Assembly (NCBI GenBank): GCA_038230275.1
Contig: JBBRNO010000085.1
Span: 1-27,673, forward strand
Direction: 5' to 3'
Source: JANXXV01 sp038230275
Lineage (GTDB): Bacteria > Acidobacteriota > Terriglobia > Bryobacterales > Bryobacteraceae
Length of the DNA stretch: 27,673 nucleotides
Part shown: positions 7,597 to 14,814 of the stretch, in pieces
How positions within the stretch are numbered: position 1 is the stretch's first letter
How the letters are laid out: each line of letters opens with the position of its first letter
Translations under genes and position numbers: made by a program
Notes under the pieces: model-generated
What the model was told of the DNA's origin: nothing
What the model saw: the letters and a program-made list of their open reading frames with translations, nothing else
Databases searched by the model: none

Positions 7597-7770
7597 ATGA
7601 CACCCGAGAAGTGGCGAAAAGCGCAAGACCTTTTTCTTGCGATGATGGCATCGAACGATCAGAAGGCAGTTCTGGCTGCGGAGCCGGATCCAGCGATCGT
7701 TGCCGAAGCCCAGCGCCTCTATAACTACCACGTAATTTTTGAATCGGTATATTTACGTGAGGTGGAGTAG
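7597..7770 (+). CDS. Short ORF resembling the N-terminus of an acidobacterial Ser/Thr kinase; possibly a remnant
   Basis: This frame encodes 57 residues, beginning MTPEKWRKAQDLFLAMMAS and later AEAQRLYNYH. The opening closely resembles the leader helix pair that precedes many acidobacterial serine/threonine kinases and related regulators (typically 'MTPERWxxxxxLF'). Here the frame stops after the leader and no kinase domain follows: the convergent sulfur enzyme gene ends at 7781. It may be a stand-alone small protein or the stump of a deleted kinase gene. No good Shine-Dalgarno is seen. Confidence 0.45.
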   Translation: MTPEKWRKAQDLFLAMMASNDQKAVLAAEPDPAIVAEAQRLYNYHVIFESVYLREVE

Positions 7771-7780
7771 CGCGGGATTT

Positions 7781-8908
7781 CTAATTATCCGCGCACAACG
7801 CCTGTTCCAGATCCGCGATCAGATCCTCGGGGTTTTCAAGGCCGATGGATATGCGGAGAAGGTTTTGCGGCGTGCGGGATTGCGGGCCTTCCACCGATGC
7901 ACGATGCTCAATCAGGCTATGCGCACCGCCCAGACTGGTGGCACGGATGAAGAGCTGCGTCCGTGCCGCCACGGCCATCGCTTTCTCCAGCCCGCCGTGA
8001 ACCCGGACCGATAGCATTCCGCCGAAGGCCGACATCTGTTGCGCTGCCAACGCGTGCCCGGGGTGGGTAGGCAAGCCGGGGTAGTGGACCGCTTCGACAG
8101 ATGGGTGCCGTTCCAGAAACGCCGCGATCTTCATGGCGCTCTCGCACTGCGTACGGACGCGGCAGGGCAGCGTCTCAATGCCGCGCAGCGTCAGCCAGCA
8201 ATCGAACGGCGATGGAACACTGCCGCCGTACCTCTGGGCCTTTCGCGCGCGCTCAAACAGGTAGTTGTCGAACTTTGTGATCAAAGCGCCGCCTATGACA
8301 TCGCTGTGACCGCTGATGTACTTGGTGGTGGAGTGCATCACCATGTCGATGTTCCACTCTAGCGGCCGCTGCAGGATGGGGCTGGCGAACGTGCTATCGC
8401 ATACCGTCACAACATTGGCTTTCCGCGCGATGTCTCCCAGAGCTGCCAGGTTCGTGATTTTGAGCAGCGGATTCGAAGGCGTTTCCAACCAGAGCAAGCG
8501 GGTGTCGGGACGGATGGCCGCGCGTACGCCCGGCACATCGGTCATATCCAGATAGGTGGTTTCCAGGCCCGCTTTGGCGAACACTTCACCGATCACTTTT
8601 CGCAAGCCCCAGTAAACGTCGTCGGGCGCGAGAATATGGTCGCCCGGTTCCAGGCCTTGCACCACCGCGGTAACCACGGCCAGGCCGGACGAGAATGCCA
8701 GCGCCTCCTTCCCACCTTCCAAAGACGCGAGGCATTGTTCCAGAGAGCGCCGGTTCGGGTTATCCTCGCGCGAATAGCTGAACCCGCGCGGGTACTCGCC
8801 GTCGGCGCCACGCTCGAATGTGGTGGAGAGATGGATGGGGGCGGTAACGGCGCCAGTCGACGGATCGATGTGGCGGCCGGCATGGACCGCGCGAGTTTCA
8901 ATCTTCAT
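7781..8908 (-). CDS. PLP-dependent trans-sulfuration enzyme (cystathionine gamma-synthase/lyase family)
   Basis: The 375-residue enzyme belongs to the Cys/Met-metabolism PLP family. The PLP lysine is Lys196 in HSTTKYISGHSD, preceded by the phosphate-binding SSGLAVV (73-79), DVYWG (97-101) and the aspartate of VCDSTFASP (169-177). SLGGAHSLIEHRAS near the C-terminus is the substrate-carboxylate region. It could be cystathionine gamma-synthase, gamma-lyase or methionine gamma-lyase; sequence alone does not decide. The start at ATG 8908 is chosen because the longer frame would overlap the upstream SIMPL gene, which ends at 8922 only 13 bp before. The two are probably co-transcribed. Confidence 0.92.
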   Translation of the reverse strand: MKIETRAVHAGRHIDPSTGAVTAPIHLSTTFERGADGEYPRGFSYSREDNPNRRSLEQCLASLEGGKEALAFSSGLAVVTAVVQGLEPGDHILAPDDVYWGLRKVIGEVFAKAGLETTYLDMTDVPGVRAAIRPDTRLLWLETPSNPLLKITNLAALGDIARKANVVTVCDSTFASPILQRPLEWNIDMVMHSTTKYISGHSDVIGGALITKFDNYLFERARKAQRYGGSVPSPFDCWLTLRGIETLPCRVRTQCESAMKIAAFLERHPSVEAVHYPGLPTHPGHALAAQQMSAFGGMLSVRVHGGLEKAMAVAARTQLFIRATSLGGAHSLIEHRASVEGPQSRTPQNLLRISIGLENPEDLIADLEQALCADN

Positions 8909-8921
8909 GATGTCCGGGGGC

Positions 8922-9617
8922 TTATTGCGCAATTTCGATTTCCAGCGTAACGGTGGCGGTAACGTCAATGCTTCCGGGCTGCACAGGCGTGGGCGCCGCG
9001 GTGGCAAGCGCGGATCGGTCGGCCACTACGATTCCCGCGGAATAGCCTTCAGCGGCGCCAATCACCGTACCCAAACGGACACCGAGTCCCAATGCGATTG
9101 CTTCGGCGTGTGAGCGGGCCTGGAGTGAGGCGGACCGCAGGGCCTGAATGCGAAGAGGCTGATCGTCTTTGATGGAGAAGCGCAGGCCATCCACGCGGTT
9201 GGCGCCGGCCTGGATGGCGGTATCGATGATCTTGCCGGGCAGGCTGAGATCACCGACGGTGGCTTCCACCGTATTGTTGGCGGTGAATCCAGTGAGCGTG
9301 GCCGGGCTTCCATCACGAGGGTATGTGTAGACCGGGGAGAGTGAATAATTGAGCGTCTTGATATCGGCATTCGCGCCCAGCAATTGCTTAAGCTGCGTGA
9401 GCACGGCGGTAGTCTGATTGGCGTTCTGCGCGGCGGCGTCCTGCGCTGTGGCGGCCTGCGTGACAACTGCCAAATTCACTTGTGCCTGATCGGGCTTGCC
9501 GGAAGCGGTGCCTTGCCCAACTGCACGAATCAGGCGGCGGGGCGTTAAGGCAGTCTGCGCCAGCATGGGCGCGGCGGCTAGAATGATGCATCCGAATGCG
9601 GATAATAATTTGACCAT
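8922..9617 (-). CDS. SIMPL (DUF541) domain periplasmic protein
   Basis: The 231-residue exported protein begins with a signal peptide (VKLLSAFGCIILAAAPMLAQ). Then come the SIMPL/DUF541 features: a first strand with AVGQGTASGKPDQAQVNLAV, a central helical stretch, LNYSLSPVYTY and GFTANNTVEATV, and a conserved IDTAIQAGANRVDGLRFSI segment. Members are periplasmic or outer-membrane proteins of poorly known function; some (YggE) relate to oxidative stress. ATG 9617 is preferred to upstream in-frame ATGs (9638, 9644) because the signal peptide starts there. Its start is only 26 bp from that of the divergent gene, and the PLP enzyme gene follows closely downstream. Confidence 0.88.
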   Translation of the reverse strand: MVKLLSAFGCIILAAAPMLAQTALTPRRLIRAVGQGTASGKPDQAQVNLAVVTQAATAQDAAAQNANQTTAVLTQLKQLLGANADIKTLNYSLSPVYTYPRDGSPATLTGFTANNTVEATVGDLSLPGKIIDTAIQAGANRVDGLRFSIKDDQPLRIQALRSASLQARSHAEAIALGLGVRLGTVIGAAEGYSAGIVVADRSALATAAPTPVQPGSIDVTATVTLEIEIAQ

Positions 9618-9643
9618 GATCTTTTCATTTTCGCGCATTCGCA

Positions 9644-10207
9644 TTGGTAAAATGTGGCGTGCTTGTTCTGTTTGGATTGCTGCTGTTTGCGGCCGGAGAC
9701 GCAGCTGCGCCGTCTGCCGCGGTATCGAAGGTGTTGGATCTCTTTGACCGGCTGCGAGCGGGGAAAAATACCTCGTTCCAACTCACCGAAGCTGAAGTGA
9801 ACGAATATTTGCTGTCCGCCCTCAAGCGCCAGCCGCGTCCGGGGTTGCACAATACACAGATCCGCTTTTTCCCGAATAACTACGTCGCTACTTTCACGGT
9901 GGTGGATTTAGATGCCGTCGAAAGATGGAAGCCGGGAACTATTCCGGCGCTGCTGCGGCCAGTGTTGAACGGCAGGAAGACGGTGTGGATCGATATCCGC
10001 TTCCAAGTGACGGGGGCTAGACTGACCTACACGGTGGAGAAAGCCTATTTCGAGAAAATATGGCTACCTGCGCCGCTGGTGCAAAAAATGATAGAGGTGG
10101 TGGCGGCGCGTCAACCGGAGCACTACGACACCACCAAACCGTTACCGCTGCCGTTTGGTCTGCGGGATATTCGGACCTCCGGCAAACTAATGTCCGGCAA
10201 CAACTGA
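9644..10207 (+). CDS. Uncharacterised exported protein
   Basis: The 187-residue protein has a signal peptide (GVLVLFGLLLFAAGDAAA) and a mature part that starts with a helix, then FQLTEAEVNEYLLSAL (about 45-60). After it come beta-rich stretches such as YVATFTVVDLDAV and KTVWIDIRFQVTGARLTYTV. The 'LTEAEVN..L' element followed by long amphipathic strands recalls lipid-binding TULIP/DUF2993-like proteins, but I cannot confirm that. No ATG is in frame near the 5' end: TTG 9644 or GTG 9659 must serve as the start. I do not recognise a named family. It is monocistronic as far as can be seen. Confidence 0.7.
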   Translation: MVKCGVLVLFGLLLFAAGDAAAPSAAVSKVLDLFDRLRAGKNTSFQLTEAEVNEYLLSALKRQPRPGLHNTQIRFFPNNYVATFTVVDLDAVERWKPGTIPALLRPVLNGRKTVWIDIRFQVTGARLTYTVEKAYFEKIWLPAPLVQKMIEVVAARQPEHYDTTKPLPLPFGLRDIRTSGKLMSGNN

Positions 10208-10217
10208 ATGGACTGGT

Positions 10218-11291
10218 TTAGTAACCGGCTACCTTGTCCACCACGTTTCGCAAAGGCTGTCCGGTGGCATAGCGATGGACATTTTCCGCGAATAGATCCA
10301 CCAGGCGCATTTGACGGTCGGGGCTCCAGCCAGAGGTATGCGCCGTCATCACTACATTCGGCAAGTCGAAGATGGGGTGGCTGGACGGCGGTGGCTCGAT
10401 AGGAAATACATCCAGGCCGGCGCCGGCGATCCACTTCTCTTTCAGGGCTTTCACCAGCGCCATGTCGTCATAAAGCTTGCCGCGCGAAAGGGCGATGAAG
10501 TAGGCGGTCTTCTTCATGCTGCGGAAGACGTCCTCATTGAACATGTGCTCGGTGATCTTGGTATGCGGAGCCGCACTGACCACAACGTCCGCGCGCTTCA
10601 CCATCTCACGGAAGTAGGTTGGGTCGTGCAGTTCGGCTACATATTCCGGCTGCGGAATCGGCTTAGCGTCAGTGGCAATCACCTTCATATCGAAGCCATT
10701 GTGGGCACGGCGGGCCATCCAGCTTCCAATGCCGCCCATGCCGACGATGGCCATGGTCTTTCCGCCGAGTTCAATGTGATCTGCGGACTTCACGGTTCCC
10801 ACCGGATTCATCTGCCGCTTGTTGAACTGCGGAACGTAATACGTGGTGATGCCACGCGTGAGGCAGAGCAGCAGCCCCATGCCTGTTTCCGTGATACCAG
10901 GCGCAAAGATGCGGGCCATGTTGGTAACCACGATGGGGCTCTTCTTCATCCCCTCTTCCATGCCTTCCATGCCAGCGCCGCCGGCCTGCATCCATTTAAC
11001 CTTCGGCGCGTAATCGAGATCGGCGTCGCGCAGATTGCCGTAGACTACATCGGCTTCGCGCAGGATATTGCGGAATTCGGCTGGAGTCTTCGCTTCCAGA
11101 ATTTTCACGTCCACGCCGGGCGCGGCGCTCTCAATCTTGCTGATTTCCTCTGGAGTAAACCCGCTCATGGCCGCAATGCGAATAGGGCCTTGCGGTTTTT
11201 TCAGATCGGCGCGAGTGGTGTTATCGACAACAACTTGAGCGGCGGCAGCGGCCGGCACGGCTCCCAGGAAAGTACGGCGGGACACGGACAT
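10218..11291 (-). CDS. D-2-hydroxyacid dehydrogenase with Tat-type signal
   Basis: The 357-residue NAD(P)-dependent dehydrogenase has all core marks of the family: the nucleotide motif GMGGIG (184-189), the substrate arginine Arg270 (ALSRGKL), the catalytic Glu299 (DVFPIEPPP) and His318 (MTAHTSG). Such enzymes reduce glyoxylate, hydroxypyruvate or other 2-oxoacids. The N-terminus SVSRRTFLGAVPAAAAAQ is a twin-arginine signal, unusual for a family that is normally cytoplasmic; it implies folding with NAD before export. AAAGGAG lies 6 nt before ATG 11291. It is the third gene of the peroxiredoxin/TIM-barrel operon, 16 bp behind its neighbour. Confidence 0.92.
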   Translation of the reverse strand: MSVSRRTFLGAVPAAAAAQVVVDNTTRADLKKPQGPIRIAAMSGFTPEEISKIESAAPGVDVKILEAKTPAEFRNILREADVVYGNLRDADLDYAPKVKWMQAGGAGMEGMEEGMKKSPIVVTNMARIFAPGITETGMGLLLCLTRGITTYYVPQFNKRQMNPVGTVKSADHIELGGKTMAIVGMGGIGSWMARRAHNGFDMKVIATDAKPIPQPEYVAELHDPTYFREMVKRADVVVSAAPHTKITEHMFNEDVFRSMKKTAYFIALSRGKLYDDMALVKALKEKWIAGAGLDVFPIEPPPSSHPIFDLPNVVMTAHTSGWSPDRQMRLVDLFAENVHRYATGQPLRNVVDKVAGY

Positions 11292-11307
11292 GGGTTTCTC
11301 CTTTCGA

Positions 11308-12195
11308 CTACGCTTGCAGGGATGATCGCATGTGATCGACGGCCTTCGTCAGACTGGCCACCGGTTCGGCGAGCGGCAGATACTCCATGCAGATATAGCC
11401 GCTGTATCCAGTCTTCTGGATCGCCTTATAGATGTTGGAATAGTTCATTTCACCGGTGCCCGGATCGTTGCGGCCGGGGTTGTCGGCGATGTGAAAGACA
11501 GCTACGTGCTGCACGGCCTGGGTCAGGGTCTGAATCACGTTCCCCAATTGCACTTGCTCATGGTAGATGTCGAAAAGCAGCTTGACGTGCGGGTTGTCCA
11601 CATCCTTCATCAACTTCAAGCCTTCTACGCAGTTCGTAAGGAAGAAGCCCTTGTGATTGACCTTCGCGTTGAGCGGCTCGACGATCAATGTCAAATTCGC
11701 CTTCGCCGCAAGGTCTCCGGCGCGCTTGGTTCCTTCCAGCAGGCTGGCGTATTGCTCGTCGTGCGACTTGCCGGGAATCTCGTCACCACTCATGAGAATG
11801 ATTTGCGGGATTTCCAGTTTCTTCGCGAACACGATGGACTGCTGAACGTCCTTCAGGAAATTGTCGCGCTGTGCGGGATTGACCATCGAGACGGGACGGC
11901 TTTTCCAATCCGGCGTGGCGATGATGGTGTCCATGGCAAGACCTAACGACCCAGCCAGTTTCTTCATGGACCGGATCTGCTCATCGGACCAGTTGATGTG
12001 CTCAGATACCAGTTCAACAGATTGAATGCCGGACTTGGCGGCAATTTGCAGTTTCTCTTCGAAGCTGCCCTTCAGCGTCCACAGCATCACGGACGAGGTG
12101 ATTCTGGCCTTCTTCGGCGCAGGCACCGGCGGGGCCGGCACCTGAGCAAGGGCGGCGGACGCCAGGCCCGCCTGGACAAACAATCTGCGGTTCAT
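11308..12195 (-). CDS. Hydroxypyruvate isomerase-like TIM-barrel protein (exported)
   Basis: The 295-residue protein is a xylose-isomerase-like (AP-endonuclease family 2) TIM barrel. The metal tetrad of the tagatose-epimerase/hydroxypyruvate-isomerase group can be placed at Glu173 (VEPLN), Asp209 (FDIYHEQ), His235 (FHIADNPGR) and Glu271 (CMEYLP). NDPGTGE (243-249) is the typical sugar-binding loop of hydroxypyruvate isomerase. It starts with the leader MNRRLFVQAGLASAALAQV and a Pro/Ala linker, so it is probably exported. The peroxiredoxin stop lies 4 bp before its start and a D-2-hydroxyacid dehydrogenase follows, consistent with linked hydroxypyruvate or sugar chemistry. A sugar epimerase role is equally possible. 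Confidence 0.88.
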   Translation of the reverse strand: MNRRLFVQAGLASAALAQVPAPPVPAPKKARITSSVMLWTLKGSFEEKLQIAAKSGIQSVELVSEHINWSDEQIRSMKKLAGSLGLAMDTIIATPDWKSRPVSMVNPAQRDNFLKDVQQSIVFAKKLEIPQIILMSGDEIPGKSHDEQYASLLEGTKRAGDLAAKANLTLIVEPLNAKVNHKGFFLTNCVEGLKLMKDVDNPHVKLLFDIYHEQVQLGNVIQTLTQAVQHVAVFHIADNPGRNDPGTGEMNYSNIYKAIQKTGYSGYICMEYLPLAEPVASLTKAVDHMRSSLQA

Positions 12196-12199
12196 GATG

Positions 12200-12730
12200 C
12201 TACTTGTGTGCGAGCCGGCTGCAGGCAGTCATGGCGCCGCTGATATCGACGGCCGCACTACCCTCTTCGATGTGCTGGATCTTGCCTTCCTTATCAATCA
12301 CAAAAGTGGCTCGGTTGGCAATGCCTTTATCCGCAATCAGGACGCCGTAGTCCTTGGAAACTTCACGCTTGTTGAAATCGCTAAGCATCGGGAAGGTGGC
12401 ACTCACGGATTCGCCGAACTTCTTTTGCGAGGGCGAGTTGTCCGTGCTGACGCCGAAAACTTGCGTATCGGCGGTTTCAAACTTCGCCAGATCCGATCCG
12501 TAGGCGGTCATTTCCTTGGTGCAGCCGCCGGTGAAGGCAGCGGGGTAAAACGCGAGCACCACATTCTTCTTGCCACGAAAATCCGAGAGCTTCACGGGCT
12601 TTCCCTGGGTGGACGGCAATGTGAAATCGGGAGCGGTGTCGCCGACTTTAAGATGGGTCTTCGGCGGCGCTTGGGCGAACAGACCGAGCGCCGCAACGAG
12701 AGCGAATGCGAGAACGTGGGTGATTTTCAT
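12200..12730 (-). CDS. Peroxiredoxin (BCP/AhpC-TSA family), exported
   Basis: The 176-residue thioredoxin-fold peroxidase has the peroxidatic cysteine Cys70 in YPAAFTGGCTKEM, with Thr67 of the TxxC motif in place. VGDTAPDFTLPSTQG (29-43) and FVIDKEGKI complete the pattern. A second cysteine near the C-terminus (MTACSRLAHK) might be resolving. A signal peptide (HVLAFALVAALGLFAQA) sends it out of the cytoplasm, whereas BCP proteins are usually cytoplasmic. AAGGA lies about 7 nt before the ATG. It is the first gene of the three-gene operon, so peroxide removal may protect the two exported carbohydrate enzymes downstream; that link is inferred. Confidence 0.92.
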   Translation of the reverse strand: MKITHVLAFALVAALGLFAQAPPKTHLKVGDTAPDFTLPSTQGKPVKLSDFRGKKNVVLAFYPAAFTGGCTKEMTAYGSDLAKFETADTQVFGVSTDNSPSQKKFGESVSATFPMLSDFNKREVSKDYGVLIADKGIANRATFVIDKEGKIQHIEEGSAAVDISGAMTACSRLAHK

Positions 12731-12789
12731 ATCTTCATCCTTGCTTGCAGTGAGCTAGAGCTATCACTTTATCAGATCCGGAACCGGCC

Positions 12790-12856
12790 GAGCCGCCATG
12801 CGTCAGCATGCGGTTGTCCCTAAGCCGAACAGACGCATGCTGACGCATGGCGGCTC
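12790..12856. repeat. REPIN/BIME-like long inverted repeat
   Basis: Two 23-bp arms (12790-12812 and 12834-12856) are exact reverse complements, separated by a 21-bp loop. Each arm contains a smaller hairpin: CATGC, loop GTCA (TGAC in the second arm), GCATG. A pair of inverted REP-type units is how REPINs and BIMEs look. It lies between the typA stop (12918) and the peroxiredoxin promoter, so it may also act as a transcription terminator, although no T-tract follows. No target-site duplication is visible. No transposase (RAYT) is in the window. Confidence 0.75.
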
Positions 12857-12917
12857 AGCTTATTGCGGCGCGGCGATTCCGGAAGGTATGACCGAGTGGA
12901 CGCGGGCACGGCTCGGT

Positions 12918-14726
12918 TTATCGCTGGTTCTCTTTCAGAATCTTCTTACGCAACCGGATGGACTTCGGGGTGACCTCAACCATTTCATCGTCGCGGATAT
13001 ATTCGATAGCTTGTTCCAGATTCAACAGCCGGGGTGGCACCAGACGGATAGCCTCGTCGGCGGAGGAAGCGCGCATGTTGGTGAGCTTCTTCTCCTTGAC
13101 GATATTAACGTCCAGATCGCTGGTGCGGGCATTTTCGCCCACGATCATGCCTTCATACACTTCCGTGCCCGGCATGATAAACAGCTCGCCGCGCTCCTGC
13201 AGATTGAACATCGCAAAGCCGGTGGCCTTGCCCGCGCGATCGGAAACAAGCGATCCGGTGGGACGCGTTTCAATATCGCCCTGCCATTCAATGTAGCCGT
13301 GGAACAGCGAGTTCATGATGGCGGTGCCCTTGGTGTCGGTCAGCATCTCGCTGCGCAGTCCGATAAGCCCGCGCGATGGAACCAGGAACTCAAGACGCAC
13401 GCGGCCGGAGCCGTTGTTCACCATCTTGCTCATCTTGCCCTTGCGCGTGCCTAGCTTCTCAATCACCACGCCTACGAATTGCTCAGGGCAATCGATCACC
13501 AGCAGTTCCTGCGGCTCATGCTTCTTGCCGTTGATTTCCTTGGTGAGGATTTCCGGCTTGCCAACCATCAATTCGAAGTCCTCGCGGCGCATCATTTCGA
13601 TAAGGATGGCAAGTTGCAGTTCCCCTCGTCCCATCACCTTATGCGCGTCCGGACCACCGTCTTCCACCACTCTGATGGAGACGTTGGTGAGCAGCTCTTT
13701 GTCCAGCCGCTCGCGAAGATTGCGCGATGTGACGTACTTCCCTTCCATGCCTGCGAATGGCGAAGTGTTCACCGTGAAGCGCATGGCAATGGTCGGCTCA
13801 TCGATCTGAATATGTGGCAGCGCGTGCGGGGTTTCCGCACTGGTAACCGTCTCGCCAATAGTGATGCCCTCCACGCCGGCGATGGCGAGAATATCACCTG
13901 GGCGGCCGAGGATTTCGTCCACCCGCTTCAGGCCTTCGAACGAATACATCTTGGTGATTTTGGTCTTATGCAGCGACCCGTCGAGCTTCACAACGCCGAC
14001 GTGATCGCCGTTGCGCAGGGTTCCGTTAAAGACGCGGCCGATGGCGATGCGGCCCAGATAGTCGCTGTAGTCCAGATTGGCTACCAGCAGTTGCAGAACC
14101 GCATCCGGATCGCCTGCGGGGCCGGGAATGTGCTTGATGATGGCGTCGAAAAGAGGCTTGAGATTGTCCGACGCATCTTCCAGATTCATCTTGGCGATGC
14201 CGAGTTTGCCGTTGGTGTAAATGACCGGAAAATCAAGCTGGTCTTCGTGCGCATCCAGATCGATGAACAGGTCGTAAACTTCGTTGAGCACTTCCTGCAC
14301 GCGGGCGTCCGGCCTATCGATCTTGTTGATCACCAGAATCGGTTGCAGCTTAGCTTCCAGCGCTTTCATCAACACGTAACGCGTTTGCGGCAGGGGGCCT
14401 TCGCTGGCATCCACCAGAAGCATCACGCCATCCACAATCTTGAGGGCGCGCTCCACTTCCCCGCCGAAATCACTGTGGCCGGGTGTGTCAACGATGTTAA
14501 TTTTCACTTCGCCATAAGTGACGCCGGTGGTCTTGGCAAGAATGGTGATTCCCCGCTCGCGCTCAAGATCGTTTGAATCCATCATGCGTTCGACGACCTG
14601 CTCGTTCTCGCGGAAGAGTCCGCTTTGCCGCAGCATGGCATCAACTAGTGTGGTCTTGCCGTGATCGACGTGCGCGATGATGGCGATATTCCGGATAAGC
14701 GGGTTGCGGTACAAGTTTTTTTCCAA
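12918..14726 (-). CDS. typA: Translational GTPase TypA/BipA
   Basis: This is a full-length BipA ribosome-binding GTPase, about 602 residues. The G1 loop AHVDHGKTT is at 18-26, DTPGH is G3 and NKID is G4, followed by EF-Tu domain II, an EF-G-like domain and the BipA C-terminal domain. It acts on the 70S ribosome or in 50S assembly, often under stress or cold. No ATG lies near the expected N-terminus: TTG 14726 (AAAGG 13 nt upstream) or TTG 14714 (GGA 7 nt upstream) must be the start. An ATG at 14879 would add about 51 unlikely residues and overlap the divergent der gene. The two GTPase genes face away from each other. Confidence 0.95.
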   Translation of the reverse strand: MEKNLYRNPLIRNIAIIAHVDHGKTTLVDAMLRQSGLFRENEQVVERMMDSNDLERERGITILAKTTGVTYGEVKINIVDTPGHSDFGGEVERALKIVDGVMLLVDASEGPLPQTRYVLMKALEAKLQPILVINKIDRPDARVQEVLNEVYDLFIDLDAHEDQLDFPVIYTNGKLGIAKMNLEDASDNLKPLFDAIIKHIPGPAGDPDAVLQLLVANLDYSDYLGRIAIGRVFNGTLRNGDHVGVVKLDGSLHKTKITKMYSFEGLKRVDEILGRPGDILAIAGVEGITIGETVTSAETPHALPHIQIDEPTIAMRFTVNTSPFAGMEGKYVTSRNLRERLDKELLTNVSIRVVEDGGPDAHKVMGRGELQLAILIEMMRREDFELMVGKPEILTKEINGKKHEPQELLVIDCPEQFVGVVIEKLGTRKGKMSKMVNNGSGRVRLEFLVPSRGLIGLRSEMLTDTKGTAIMNSLFHGYIEWQGDIETRPTGSLVSDRAGKATGFAMFNLQERGELFIMPGTEVYEGMIVGENARTSDLDVNIVKEKKLTNMRASSADEAIRLVPPRLLNLEQAIEYIRDDEMVEVTPKSIRLRKKILKENQR

Positions 14727-14814
14727 AATGGTAGGGTTGCCTTTCTGAGGGTACGTATGCCATTTTCGCACGGAATGAGGCCGCAAAGCTACCTTTGGGT
14801 GGTATCTTGGTATT

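Noticed and set aside
10311..11585. Long open frame (424 codons) antisense to the dehydrogenase and TIM-barrel genes
   Set aside because: It is a shadow of two clearly homologous genes; His/Gly/Arg-rich nonsense composition with no motif.
12745..12770. GTGA...TCAC symmetry upstream of the peroxiredoxin gene
   Set aside because: Only four bases per arm match; the interior is not symmetric.
13479..14576. Long open frame (365 codons) antisense to typA
   Set aside because: It is the mirror of a strongly conserved gene, has no domain or composition of a real protein, and arises from GC-rich codon bias.
14727..14814. Promoter boxes in the divergent typA/der gap
   Set aside because: A promoter must exist nearby, but no -35/-10 pair with acceptable spacing could be read on either strand.
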